Assembly: GCA_037176885.1 (NCBI GenBank)
Contig: JAWWNJ010000001.1
Location: 3,782,001 to 3,846,000, forward strand
From: Favolaschia claudopus
Lineage: Eukaryota > Basidiomycota > Agaricomycetes > Agaricales > Mycenaceae
Direction: 5' to 3'
Length of the DNA: 64,000 bases
Shown here in pieces: positions 34,357 through 46,824 of the stretch (positions are counted from its first letter, which is position 1; the number at the start of each line of letters is the position of its first letter). Position numbers and translations under genes: made by a program. The notes beneath the pieces were generated by a model, which worked only from the letters and a program-made list of their open reading frames with translations, searched no databases and was not told the DNA's origin.

Positions 34357-35748
34357 ACGGAAAAATCGTGTTTTTTCAAAACGAAAAAAGGGAAAAATGA
34401 GAGAAAAAAGGGAGAGACTCACGGAATTATATGAAGCTCGTCTACCTCATCTGTACAGCTCAGAGCTTGTTATAACGCTGAAAACGACGATTTTTCGGTT
34501 TGATTTGCCTATCGAAGCCGACCGTTCCGTGGAAAATCCTCTGATTTCAAACCTATGTCTTTCGGAGATAAAGACATAGGACCAGCGAATGGTTTTCAAG
34601 ATCTTTGTCTTTTCTCTCACGTCAACGCCGGCAACTCGGCGAAGGCGTTGCAAACTGAACCAAATGACGCGACCGCGTCGCGTCTTTCTCGTTCTTCTGT
34701 CTAACCCTAGTTTCCGTTCGCCCTGGAGCTGAGAAAAGACAAGTCTCACTGTTTCACGGGCCAATTTCATGTGCCAAAATCTACCGATACCCGCTAATTT
34801 GCCTCATCCACAACTCCCATTTGGCTTGAAAACCACCCTCAAGACCAAGTTCCATTCCAGAAAAAATCCGCGCTCCGCGCGATTCACTATTCTCCTGTGC
34901 ACACCTCAACTCGATTGGATTTCCAATCATTTACTCTATTGTCCCGAATGAAGTTGATCATTTCTGAGATGTTCATTTCCTCTATGGTTGAAGGATCGAA
35001 GAGGTGGTGTCCCGTGGCTCGGCAGAGGAGCAGAACTGCACTGGACACATTAACTGAATTCCCATGCATCTGTATTTTGTAATTGTAGGCAACAAATGGC
35101 TTCGAGAGCCTATGCATCATCAAAAACAAGTCCAGTACATCTAGAATTGAACCAAAATTTCTTCTCAAGGCCACTACTAGTAGGCAGGAATGTCACTTAT
35201 GTACACCAAGAGTACTTCTCAGGTGAGATAGAGCTTTCAAGTCAGCGCCCGGCGCGCGATTCAACTTTTTCCGTAGTTGCTCGACTGTTCGGGCTTTGTA
35301 GTCGTGGGGCACGTTACGTTTGGCCCTGACAGGTCACGTGCTGATGCCTTGCGTGCCCCGGGGCACGCAATCATCAGCTCTGCGATCGGCCCTCCGGCCA
35401 CCCTTCCCCTGTAGTTGCTGTGTGACATAGAGACGATCGAGTATTTATTCGGTGAAATCAAAACACAAACTTGGACCTACAAAATACAGTGAACCACTGA
35501 ATTTTCGATGGGACACGGCTTGTCGCGGCCTTTCGGCGGCCCAAGAAGGCGAAGAAGCGATCACTGCCACTGATTGACACTTCACGTCAAGTTCTTCATG
35601 GTTTTCCAGCGCGTCTGCATCGTGCCCGACGCGTTTTGACGCGTTAGAAGCGCGTCAACGTGTCCGCGAGGCTGTGATTGTTACGTGTTTGAGATGTGAG
35701 TCAGGAGAAATTTTCTCTTTGCTTCTTCGCTCGCTGATTTCTCTCGAA

Positions 35749-37012
35749 ATGGCCGTTATACCTCCCGATGGACTGAACGCTTCCTCGTTGATTGCTGCCA
35801 AGGGTGCGGAACTGAAGTTCTGGATCATCAAAACCAATGAATCTGCGGAGAAGAAGGTTCTCAATGTCAGCGGCACTGTGGAGACTTTACGCTCGAATCT
35901 TGCTGCTTATTACGGTTTTGATCTTACCATCAACCCGCGCGTTGAAACAATAAATGTTCCGACTGTTGACGAATCGATACGCGACCGGCAATGGGCCGAT
36001 TTGGTAACTCTCGGTGTCGAATGGAAAGAGACTATAAAGGCCGGAAAGCGATTCAAACTGCTAGAGCCTGTTCTCGACAGTGAGTGAATCTGCTGGTCTT
36101 CATTTATTTACAACTAGATGTAAATTAAATCTTGAACAGCTTCGAAGCATTCAGTGGAATCAATCTTATCTATGGATCAGGATCAGCCCAATCTATTAAA
36201 TGAGGAAACAGTTGTGCATGCATCCCCCATTTCGGTAAGTCTCAAACTACTGAGGAAGGCATTTTTCTTTGTTGATTGCTATCCAGTTAAATCCCACCTC
36301 AGCCAGTCTAGGCTCCGTCGCTAATCACTCAGAACCGGGTCTCCGTACTTCCACAAGTCTCAGCGTGCATAACATGACCCCCTCGTCTGAAATCCTCTCA
36401 ACAAAACCCACACAATCCACCTCCGTATCTATGTCCTCTTCAGCCCCTTCCAAACAAAACACTAGTGCGGTTCAACGCGAAGCCAGCATTTTAGACGACA
36501 TATCAACTGTGATAGCCGGGCTCCAGAGATGCGAGGGTCTCCGTCAGGTCATCGAGCAGATTGAGTTGGGACAGGTGCAATCAATTCGGGATCGTTATGG
36601 GCCTTCCGAGCCGGGACGACGCGGCACGGCCCATCCTTCATGGCCAAAATACTCGAATCTTGTGTCAAAACGGGAGCGCATACACCGCGTGCTCACGCAG
36701 GACTTTGCGGGGGATAAGGATAGGTTCTTCAATTTTTTCACAGTTTCGGCCTCTTCGAGCAAAAAACGGAAACGCCAAACCGAGCCGTCGGCACCGACTG
36801 AACATTTCCGTTCATTTCGTAAAATTGTCGAGGCAATTCCGTGGTGCGAGAATGATATCTCAGTCGAGCGGCAGAATGCGGAATATTTTGATAGCACCGG
36901 GGAATTCAGCAAGGTGGAGTGGGGCAACCGATGGGGTTCAAGGAATTCTTGGGAAATCTGGCGCGAGTTAGGCAAAGAACGGTACGACAAGAAGGGCGAG
37001 AGCAAGGATTGA
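35749..37012 (+). CDS. Accessory gene of the element, copy 3
   Basis: Identical in exon structure and protein to copies 1 and 2. Confidence 0.7.
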
Positions 37013-37046
37013 TTGGCATTTGCATAGTACACATGTAATTTCACGT

Positions 37047-38675
37047 CTAATAATTTCTATCATAATCATGCATGTATTCATGATTATCGTTAGGTGAATA
37101 GAAATATCGAAACATAGTTACGGCCTCAACTTGTGACCAGCCACCCCATGCAGCAACCATATCGGCTGACCACCGTTTGACCTTGATGCGATACTGGCAC
37201 CCTCCACGGCGGAACGAATGAGTGCCGTAGAGCGCCCAAGATGCATAGCCCAGTCCTTGTAAGTCACGCGAAAGTGAACGGCTTAGAACACTGGCCGTCT
37301 GAGATGAATGAGTGGCGGAAATTAAGCACAGGAGAATCTAGACTTGCCAGCGGTTGGCTTTGCATTACAGCACCTTGCGCTGTCACATGCAAGAAAAGCG
37401 GCCCACTTTTTCTGATTTCTGGACCGTATAAAGATGCCAGAAGAATGAAAGCCCGAACCGGGCATATCACTGGGTCGCTATCATTCGCGTGCAGCCTCCA
37501 CGAGTGAAGGAGTCCAGTTTGATTTTGTTTTCGTGTGTTCAAACTTATATCGACAAATTTCCCTGTAACAATCATTTCAACAACGGTTGTTTCAACTTTA
37601 TCTAACCACTTACTTTCCCCGGGAATCTTTTCAAAATTTTCAAACCTGAGCTTGATGACCTCGTCGATTCGAAGCAGCATTAGCCAGGCGAGAAGATATG
37701 CGGTCTGGAATGATTAAAAAATTGACATAACAATCCAAGATATCAAAATAGAACCTCACATATCGAATTATCCCTCCGCGCTTCTGAGCAAGAGTGAGAG
37801 TTGAATCCAGGCAATAATTATGAAGGCGGTGAATGTCTTCCAAAGCCAGAGCTCGCGCAGATGATGAGACCTCGCCTGATTTTGCTTTTGTCTTCTCCAG
37901 ACCGACCATAAACTGGGAAACCTGACGGGAACGAGTTGGAAGTCCTCGCCTACGTGCAGGTTGCAGATAAATGAATTAGCGGCAAGCTTACAGCAATATA
38001 GTGCGATATACCATGTGTTGGACACCGAGTCGAGGCGCCATTCAGTCAGACTTTCATTCGGGCGAATGTTTTTATACCACATTGTGAGTGCTGCACGTGT
38101 TGAGACAGCGGTAGAGTACTGGCAATTTATACATTAGCAACTATGTATCAGATGTATCCGTGAATTGAACTGACCTTTCTCCCCTCAAAACCTTGTTCAA
38201 CGGGACCACATTTCTGGGTGATAAATGCTGTGATGTCGTGCGGAGTTTTGTCGTCGACACGTTGTGCATCCCATTTTTTATTGCGTCGTAAATGAAAGGT
38301 AATGTAGTGTTTAATGATGCTATCAACCGGGATTGAGAAAACTTGGATGGCAGTCAATTTAAGAAATCATACCGTAGGTGTCCATCACGCGTTCCATCCG
38401 TGATGCTTGCCTTGGTCATTTTTGCTGCATATCTAGCTGCATCATCGTCGACTTGGTCTTCCGGAAACTCGTCTAAGTGCTGGGAAATAAGATCTTTGAC
38501 ATGGAGCAGCAAGGAGTCTGCATCCTCGAGGTCAAGGAGACAAAGCTCCTCTTCAACCTTTCATAGAAATTCAGCAAGTAATAACTGCAAGGTAATTCCG
38601 AAAGAGAGTGTTTACCTCTTCGTCTGTAGGTGCCGATTTTTCCTGAACTGCTGGCGGAGCCTTCGTTGACGACAT
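37047..38675 (-). CDS. Tyrosine recombinase of the element, copy 3
   Basis: Seven exons, shifted by 12,532 from copy 1; protein identical to copy 1 (Lys at residue 41). Catalytic residues all kept. Confidence 0.9.
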
Positions 38676-40562
38676 TGTGGTTGATGGTCAAAAAAGGTGA
38701 GACTTCAGAAACAGGAGAAAAAAGTGTCTTAGGAAGGGAAAGCTTACCTTGTACACGCGTTTTCAACGCGTCAGGACCTTCCCGTGACCGTGTCAAGCCT
38801 CGACTTCTACCACGTAAATTGGCGCCTTCCGGTGGCGGCAGGCTATTAACAACTGAGCAGATCTAGCACCTAGATTATATGGGAGTGAACATTTTCAGTG
38901 ACTACAGACACTCACAGTGAATATCTTAGATAGTCGGGTCAAGTAGTCCTGATACTGCTGATGCTGATTCCAGAGTTATCCCAGTACGATCGAAGAAGAG
39001 GAAGGCGTGTTTTGGACGTGCCGAAATGAAACTGAAATTCCGAGGGCTAAAGCACGACGGCTGAGGGACGGCAAGACAAGAAGAAGTAGCACAAAATAAA
39101 CACAGCGTAGAAATATGCGTGCCGATTGGGTGCGGCCTCGACAGCGATTTTCGGGGCAAGCTGGCTGCTCGCCTGGACTGTTTGACACGACGATAGGAAC
39201 TACTCAAATCAGAATTTTGCGTTCAGCGCTACGCGCCGGTATCACATAAGAAGCAAGAGAGGTAAGGTAATCAAAGACGCACCGAAATTCTTTTCGGTGC
39301 TATGCGCCGTGAATATCGAGCCGTACGATGGCGGCAAAGTTTAAGTCCGAGATGGAGGAGTGCCGAGGGTAGGCAGAAGAAGCAGCACAAGGTAAACACG
39401 GCGTAGAATCACGCGCGCCGACGGAGTGCAGCTTCGGACAACCTCCCTCGGAATGAAAATCAATCCAAATAATTTCTCTCGGCGCCTCACGCGCCCAGAA
39501 GTGACGCGTGAATTAGTGAGCACTTGAATGATTCTAGTGAAGCCCGACAGAACAATGTTTAGCTTGGATGTGACATCTCGAGGAACTGAAGATAGCCTAC
39601 CATAAAAATTTGCGTGCGGCGCTACGCGCCGGTAGTTGCTCTATCTTATCTTGTGCTGTCTTCGTCAACATTTACTGTATAACATAGTCTGAAGTCAGTG
39701 CAATGAACAGTAGAGTGAAGGAAAAACAATAGATATTAGATCCGCCGAAAGAAAGAAATTTCTTCCCAACGCGACGCGTCGGAAATGGGACGGATACCGT
39801 TACGTCGGTGAGCTGCTGTGCCAAGTCCAGCGGACCGAGCAAAGGCGGGGATGAGGCGGGCCGAAGTGTCGATGTTGCCATGCACAGCGCGGACATCGTT
39901 GGGGAGTTCGCGAAGTCGAAGTCTTCTCTTCGCGACGTCGGCGGTAAGAGCGGCCGTGGACGGTGGGGAACACTTGTCTACGGCCGCGGTAAGGTTACTG
40001 GATCTAATCTACTGACCGTTATCTTGCGTGCCCCATGGTAAGTATAGGCTTAAATATTCATGGGGCACGCTAGGGCTGGGTGGTCCCTTGCAGTTTTGCG
40101 TGCCCCATGGGCGCGCAAGTGCCAATTTCTTGTGTGGGGTACGCAGGTAACGCGGTCCGGCGGCCCTAACTCGAGCGAACCCGTCCGTAGTGCGCGGTTG
40201 AGGTAAAAGAACGTCGCGTTGTATCGTACTCAGAAAACTTGTGTATAGCAGCCTTAGATCTCAAAGATTTTTGCATGGTTGAAAAGCATAGAGTCGTAGC
40301 TTGCTATCAGTACCGGAATCTTCCCTAGAGGTGCAGAAACACAAGAGATATGGACCGTCGTATGTTGGCAAGAAGGAGACTTCTGTCACACGTGTCTGGG
40401 GGCTTCGGCCGAAAACAGTGCGATGACAGGACATCTATGTGTCAACGTATCCCGGGTCTATCTAAGGGTTGCTTATCGGGCTTCATCGGTGTTATCTTCA
40501 GTAGGATCAAACGGGCCCCGCAGCCATCTGTCAATCAGCACGGGTGCAGACCTATGTACATA

Positions 40563-40590
40563 GGCATCCACAGACATGGTTAATGAGCCC
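40563..40590 (-). repeat. Terminal inverted repeat, right end of copy 3
   Basis: GGCATCCACAGACATGGTTA followed by ATGAGCCC, the outer right tip of the array. It pairs with the left tip at 21799-21825. Confidence 0.8.
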
Positions 40591-40597
40591 ATCTGCA
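40591..40597. repeat. Target-site repeat, right (ATCTGCA)
   Basis: Partner of the ATCTGCA at 21792-21798; beyond it starts unique host sequence leading into the BTB gene. Confidence 0.7.
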
Positions 40598-40628
40598 ACG
40601 GCGGCGGAGCGTCACGCCCCCGTGTGAC

Positions 40629-43292
40629 ATGCGTCACGCTACTGCCCCCGACTGTGATCATGATGTCGGTGATGTGAGTCGTTCACTCAGACCGCACAAG
40701 CGGCAAAGCCCGCTCTCAGTCTCCCCCGTCTCTCCTCCTCCGTTTATGCCTAGATCTGCAGACGACATTCAACGACATCTCTACGCTTCTTTTCTTCATG
40801 CTAGAACAACCGACGTGACCCTCCGCATCCGAGGCAGTTGGCATGCGACCTATCATCTACATCGTGTAATCCTCATCCAGGCCGGATACTTCAATTCTCT
40901 CTTCACCTCTGGTTTTGCAGAGTCTACTTCGAAACCTGGCCAAATCGACATTATTTTCGACGATACTAATATAACACGCGCAGGTATGTACGGCAATCTC
41001 ATTTAGAATCATGCTCCTCACATCGTGACCGTTTCTCGCCGGCTTTAGCTTTCGAGTATGCCCCCTCTTCTTTCTTCATTTACTTCTCTCGTCCGACATA
41101 ACGAATTTCTAGAATCTGCATATCTAGACTATATGGCGGAGGTCCGCCTCTTCACGTCTTTCCGACCTTGATCCCATCCACGACCCAGCCACTAACCTCC
41201 GCTTTTCCGTTCACTTCTGTGAATCTGCATCCACCTACTCCTTCTGGTCACCATCCAGCAACACCGCGCTTTCTTCTCTCCCTGCTCGCAACTTCGGTCT
41301 ATCTCTCTATACCATTCCTAGCCGCAGAGGCACTTGCATCAATCCTTGGCACGATAGGCCCATATACCGTTCTACAATACCTAGACTTTGCTCTCGGAAA
41401 GCCACTCGGATTACCCGATTCGCAGTGGAACGAACCTGATGCCGCTGTCGGCCTTGAAGGTGTCGCCCAAGATGTATTGGACGACGCTTCCTCTGTTGCA
41501 TCGTCATCTATACGCTCTCTCGACACTGTGAACATCCCGCCCGAGAAGGTGTTTCATTATGGTGCCATCTCGGACAAGATTGGCGAAGCGGCTGCCTGTT
41601 GGTTAGCTCGTTGGGCGCCTGATATGCTTGCCTTTGAGGAACGCAAGGCAGGTCTCAAACGGGAGGAGTCTGGTATGACACAACGGAAAGCCAAGACAGA
41701 ATCACCTGATTATTCTGCTGTACCCACCATCTGGGATCGGGGCGGGCTAAGTGTCAGGTGGGTGTGTGCACTCGCCTCAGGGGATACTTTATTTGTACGC
41801 GGCGAACGCGAGCGATATGACTTTGCGCGTTCTGTCGCTGAATTGCGGAGGCGGCATGGCATCATTGAGGAGGAGGAAGCTGCATGGAAGACCCTTTTCG
41901 AGAAGGGCATTTATTATTGCCATATGGTACTTACATATTTCTCGGCTTCGCTATGCAGTTTTTTATGCCACTTTCTAGACAACGGAGGATGTTATCGATG
42001 TTTCGAAAGACAGCTCTCCGACGACTAAGCAACCCTTCGTGTCGATAGCCATTCTACAGGCGGCACATTGGCAGAATTCTCTCCTGCGACAACATATTAC
42101 TGCCCGCCCCCCAGCCGCTTTGTCGGACGCAAGATCTTCACCTGCACCAACACCTGGCTCACCTATTCAGCGAGAGAAGGAGCTCGGGATCACGCAGACA
42201 ACAGCAGAGATCGCCGCTCGTTTAGCAGCCTCCGATCCCTCGCTTGACCAGATCGGGCCCTACTACCTCGTCGCTAGCGACTCCTCCCAACGCATCGGTG
42301 ACAATGGCAGTAGTGTGCATCCTCCATCAGTAGACAGCGCCACATTGTCAATGGATGATCTGTTCACTACCGCGTTCAACACAACATCCCCCGCGTCGCC
42401 GACAACTCCAAAGCCTAACGCAACCAATCCGCTCATTCGTGCGTCGGCCGGCGAAGCCAACTTCTTCGGAATACAAACGAGAAGATTCACCGCTCGCGAA
42501 TGTGTCGCCATAGATTTGGCAGGAACTTCTCGTTGGACTCTGCATCCGCCATTCCGTTTCGCGGCAGAGTTTTGGGACACAGAGGCACTGTCTGAGAAAC
42601 AGCGTTCGTATTCACATACTATCTGGTGCGGGGGGAGCATGTTCAATGCGTACGTACAAGTCATGCGCAAGAAGGGCTCTGTGCAACTCGGGATATATCT
42701 CCATCGGCAAAGCATTTTGGACATTCCAGGCGCCAGTGCGCCGCGAGGCGATGTAGAGGGCTCCGGCGCAGCGTCGTCTCCCCGTCCTCGGCATGGCAGT
42801 CTGATCGGTGGCGAGCAAGTGGTTCGGGGGCAGACGCATGCGCGTGGGCCATCGCTTCCCGCCCTATCAGCGTCACCCGTCTCAAGCCCTTCGCACTATT
42901 CACCATCAATACACCCCACGCGGAGCATCACACCCGTATCCTCGACAAGCGTGTCGGGGTCCCTGCCCAGCGCCAGCTCACTCGCGAACCTCGCGCTGAA
43001 TGCTGCGGGGTATTCGGTGCAGCCGCCCGCGCCGCCGGTGGGGCCGTACCGCGACACGCGGCAGTCGGTGTCGGCGTATTTTATGATTAGCTGTGCGAGT
43101 GCGACGGGGGCGAGTCAGACGCGGTTTACGAGTGCGCCGGATGTGTTTACTGTGAGTCAGAGTTGGGGGTGGAAGTCGAGTTCGTTGAGGACGGAGGAGT
43201 ATATTGAGGTGGGCGAGGGTGCGGAAGGGGTTGCGGGGACGAGGGGGCGGGAGGTGAGTCTAAGGGCGTGTGTTGTGGTTGGGTTGGTTTGA
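40629..43292 (+). CDS. BTB/POZ-domain protein
   Basis: BTB proteins dimerise and often bridge to Cul3 ubiquitin ligases; the role of this one is unknown. The BTB part reads HARTTDVTLRIRGSWHATYH, LHRVILIQAGYFNSLFTSGF and, over two introns, ITRAAFEICISRLYGGGPPL. The reading uses a short exon (AFE) between introns of about 70 and 60 nt. A middle region (SIPFLAAEALASILGTIGPY) resembles the BACK segment, followed by a long Ser/Pro-rich tail containing FRFAAEFWDTEALSEKQRSY and ending at 43292. An intron near 41924 joins YCHM to TTEDVIDV. The start is 40629 or, by likeness to domain edges, ATG at 40747. The element array ends 31-38 bp upstream of the first ATG, inside what must be its promoter or leader. 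Confidence 0.75.
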
Positions 43293-43526
43293 ACCAACCG
43301 TGGAATCTATATCATCTATTCCTCATTTCTCTATGCATCTCGGTCATACATGTATCTTTTAGTCACTCACGCATTCACGTACATCATGTCGCATCTGTCT
43401 ACGATTTCCCTCTGTCTCCAGGAACAATTTGCTTGAATTTCCCGATATGGCTCTGCTCGAACTTGAACTTGACCTCGCCGTAGTACATAATCCGGTACTG
43501 GCCACCAGGACCAGAGACTTTCCGCC

Positions 43527-44590
43527 ATGGTCAAAGTAGGCAGTTTGAACATCTCTCCACCACTACTGAACGCGGCCTGCGCCTGGGCATCCGACCTCGA
43601 TCAACTCCAAGCCCTTTTCGACTGTCCATACACCGGCGCTGTAGTAACGCGAACTGCCACCATCGAAGGGTTTGCGGAGGATGCCTCGCACACAGTCAGC
43701 TTATCGCTCGCTCTGTAATCGCCATACAGACATTGACGTTGATTCTGGCTTCTTCGAACCACAAGGTAGCGTTCGCCACATCGTCTACGACGTCGTTGAA
43801 TTCGTACGGATACAGCCCGCACAGGCTCTCCCAGTATCTCTCCTGGATCGAGTCCATCCTCAGCCTTGCTAAATCCACTGCGAATTCACCTTCAAAAAAG
43901 CCATTTATTATAAGTATCACCGCGACGCAGACGGACGATATGCACAGTATCGTCGATGCGATTCAGGCGTTGCGCGCCCAAGCGCCTGTCTACGCGAATA
44001 TTGGCGTCGAATTCAACACGAGCTGTCCGAATATACGCGGTTCCGCGCCCTCCGGCTACGCGTTCACGGATCTGGTTCCGGTGCTGGACGTCCTCGCCGA
44101 TGCGTGGCGCGCCGACAACACGCTGACGATTGGGTTGAAGCTCCCTCCGTATGTGTATGGGGCGCAATTCGCTCAGGTTTTTGAGACGTTGCGCGGGTTG
44201 TCTACTAGTAGGAGTGCGGAGGAGGATGGGAGTGGGATCCACCCGATCGCTTATGTTGCGTGCACCAATACGCTTGGGAACGCGTTATTGTTTCCCGAAC
44301 AGGTTGAGGGTGCGAGCACGCCGTTTGCTGTGCCTACTGCGCTCGGGGGAGTTGCGGGTGATACGTTGCATCCGCTCGCGCTCGGGAATGTTTATTCGTT
44401 TGCGAGGTTGCTAGAGGCGGAGGACTCTACGTCGGCGTTGAAAAATTTGGTCATTGTGGGAATTGGGGGCGTCACTAGTGCAGAGGCAGCGGAGCGGATG
44501 CGCAGGGCTGGGGCTTCGATCGTTGGAAGTGCTACACTTTTTGGAGGAGAGGGAGTGCGTGCATTCAAGATTTTGAGTGGGGAAGTATGA
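43527..44590 (+). CDS. URA1: Dihydroorotate dehydrogenase, class 1A-like (fumarate type)
   Basis: Likely cytosolic flavoenzyme oxidising dihydroorotate to orotate in pyrimidine synthesis. Two exons: 43527 to about 43691 (MVKVGSLNISPPLLNAACAW, GAVVTRTATIEGFAEDASHT) and from about 43764 (VAFATSSTTSLNSYGYSPHR) to the stop at 44588-44590. Family blocks: VEFNTSCPNIRG carrying the S-C-P-N loop, IGLKLPPYV, YVACTNTLGNALL, ALGGVAGDTLHPLAL, and the phosphate-binding VIVGIGGVTSAEAAERM and GASIVGSATLFGGEG. There is no mitochondrial leader, as expected for class 1A. Its length (about 330 aa) is normal. Whether it is the main enzyme of the pathway or a second one beside a mitochondrial class 2 cannot be told here. 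Confidence 0.85.
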
Positions 44591-44764
44591 TGAACGAGAT
44601 TGGAGGAATGCACGAGGTTTGTCAGTTCGAGAGTAGTAGATACAGATACATGTAAGTGCAGATGGAATGTAGGAATGTGTGTAAAATGCTACAAGTAATG
44701 ACAATGTTCAATGCGTGGAATATGGACCATAAGAATAACGAAGAGATATATGGCGAAAATCGGA

Positions 44765-45939
44765 CTAGCGAAGTTTTCCGGCGGCAACCACGTCCTCATA
44801 CAGTTCCACGCGGACGCGACCTGGGGTCCTGGAACGGGAGCGAGGGATACCGACAGTGCAGGAAGGATCGCAGTGGTTTCCCCAACCAGTGGGAAGGCAC
44901 GGAGCATAGTTAGGCGGGAACTGAGTCGATGGAAGGGGAGATTGGCGCAAAACCGATTGAGGGTTCACAGTCTCCGGCAGACCATCGTGCGGGACCCAGC
45001 CGCGAACCTCGGTGTGGCGCTGGGACGTCAAGTGGGAGGCGGGGGATATGGGGTTGGGAGAAGGTATGAATTGAATTCCGTCGTCTGACCCTTCGTCCAA
45101 GTTCCTCACCGCCTCCTCGAGTTCGTCGCCAATCTTCCCGGCGATGATGAATTGCGCGACCTGGCGCGAACGCTCCTTGTCCTTCGCGCTGTTGCGATTG
45201 ACTTTGCGTTTGAGGGGTTTGGTGGTGCGGATGGTAGGGGTGAAGCGGTAGTCGGGGTAGAGTTGACGGTGTTTGATCTTCTCTACCTCGGCGGCGGCTT
45301 GATAGTTCTGCTTCTCGTGGTCTGGCATGGCTTTCCAGATCGCGGCAGCGGTGATGCTGATGTGGCGATTGTCGCCTTCGACCTTTTTGCTAATCTTGCC
45401 GCTGGCGCAGAGCTCGGAGCTGCCAAAAAAAAAAAGGGTCAGTTGAGGAGTCTAGTAGGATGTGAAGTTGGAACATACCGGAAGATCATGAATGCATTGC
45501 GGGGACGAGGGATGTGGTTAGGTCCGCGACGACTGACGCGTCGGGGTAGTTCGATCGACGGGTTCAGGGCGTGGTCGGATGATGGCGGAGTGGACGGAGG
45601 AGTGTCGACGGAATGGTAAGATTCTGGGGAGGACGATGCGGAAGTATCGTAGCCGACGAATGCAGCATAGCCAGTGTGGACGCCAGTGTTGTAATAGTAT
45701 TGGTTCGAGAACGTGGTATCGGTCTGAGGCTGGGGATAGTAGTTTGGAGCGGGATATTGAATGTATTGCTCATGTTCAACTTGGTCTGTGGAGGTTAAAT
45801 CAGTTAATGAACGCGTCGAGCAAAGGTGTAAAGAGATGTACAGGGAATTTGTTGGGTGAAGCTGGCGATGGAAGACATTGCGAATGAGAGCGGAAGGGGT
45901 GCTTGCTTTGGGATTTGGAGGGATGCATTGTAGGGCCAT
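44765..45939 (-). CDS. HMG-box transcription factor (MATA-HMG type)
   Basis: DNA-binding protein of the sequence-specific HMG group. The box reads IPRPRNAFMIFR then, across an intron (about 45424-45482), SELCASGKISKK, DNRHISITAAAIWKAMPDHE and KQNYQAAAEVEKIKHRQLYP. Before it is a Tyr/Pro-rich region (YPAPNYYPQPQTDTTFSNQY); after it a basic TTKPLKRKVNRN segment and a disordered tail. Start at 45939 (MALQCIPPNPK) with an intron joining HPTNSL to DQVEHEQYIQ. An upstream minus ORF to about 46282 could be an extra 5' exon. Fungal relatives include mating-type and developmental regulators, but no homeodomain or pheromone genes lie nearby, so a mating-type role is not supported. Confidence 0.8.
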
Positions 45940-46824
45940 TATATACCGCCAGAAAGCCATATCGCAGAACTGAAAGAGGAAGCACGAATTTCCTAATGCG
46001 GCTGTCACCCTCGTTATTAGCACGCTGTGCCAAAGTCGTGTTCACGGATTTTGCCGTCCTTTCAGCTATCCCCACTTGGGTTCTGCTCAACTGAGCGTCG
46101 TGAACATACCGGTGCGGCCACCCGCTTGCGCTCGAATATTGTCCCAAGTCGACCTCGATGTTTGTAGGCTGCGACTGAGGAGACTCAAAAAAATCTGACC
46201 TGAAATCTAGGCTCGGGTTAGCGTTGGGAGCCTCCACGAATATTTTAACGGAATCGAACCAACCATCTGAGGGTATCTTCACCGCTTATATTGTCTGGGA
46301 TTCTGCGAATTTATGCAGTACTTTGTCGTCGTTTCATCGAATGCTGAGCCTTTCTCCAACTCTTCTTGCTCTTAATTGCGGCCCAGAATTTCGAGTAGTT
46401 CTTAAGCTGGATTTGTGCCGCGTATTCACAAGGTGCACTCTGTTAACGCGTCGACGCCGGAATCCCAATGTTTTTTAGATCGAGAGAGAAGAGAACAAGT
46501 GATATTCAAATTACTCACGCCTGGATTGTTCACCAATTCAGAGGTGCCTGCTTTCCTGGCATTAAATGGCCAACGGTGCGTCCGATCTTTCTCAGCCACA
46601 ATGCCCACAGCTGACTCCACGACCCCCGACCGAGCTGGAGTGAGTCACTGAGCGTCGGGCGTCGGGAGGCGGGACCCATCAAATGGCGGCCCCGAAGCGC
46701 CCATGTCACGGGACCGTGTTAAATGCGCCCTGGCCCGTTGACATTTTAAACTTGACCTCCTCTCCGACTCTTCTGCTCCTCACTTTCACCTTTGCGTTTC
46801 TTCATCCCTTCTCCGACTACAAAC
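45940..46824. other. Divergent promoter region between HMG-box and PARP genes
   Basis: An 885-bp stretch. A minus-strand open frame (about 45940-46282, MKIPSDGWFDSVKIFVEAPN) may be leader of the HMG gene. Nearer the PARP gene the sequence becomes GC-rich (around 46660-46740), as at a promoter. No other gene is supported. Confidence 0.4.

Larger units (their letters stand above)
21799..40590. repeat. Array of three head-to-tail 6.27-kb tyrosine-recombinase elements
   Basis: Three units with a period of 6265-6266 bp follow one another without spacer other than the 4-5 nt core. Only three differences were seen between them: a C indel near 22875 (CCC in copy 1, CCCC in copies 2 and 3), T at 26575 against G at 32841 and 39107, and T at 25965 and 38497 against C at 32231. 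The flanks are unique sequence on both sides. Confidence 0.93.
34329..40590 (-). mobile_element. Element copy 3
   Basis: Same organisation as copies 1 and 2. It shares the extra C and the G variant with copy 2 and T at 38497 with copy 1. Its right end (40563-40590) is followed directly by the target repeat ATCTGCA and unique host DNA. Confidence 0.88.

Noticed and set aside
21799..40590. Starship-type giant element
   Set aside because: The unit is only 6.3 kb, has no cargo genes and the recombinase motif (YGTHSFRRGGCQY) is the basidiomycete Crypton-like type, not the DUF3435 captain.
21799..40590. DIRS/Ngaro-type retroelement
   Set aside because: These also use a tyrosine recombinase, but no reverse transcriptase or RNase H reading could be found on either strand of the unit.
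21799..40590. Pure assembly artefact
   Set aside because: Both flanks are unique, the ends stop at defined inverted repeats and the units differ at phased positions. An artefact in copy number is still possible and is listed as a check.
44765..45939. Mating-type locus
   Set aside because: The HMG box is of the MATA type, but no homeodomain, pheromone or receptor gene lies near it; HMG genes of this type are common in Agaricomycetes.
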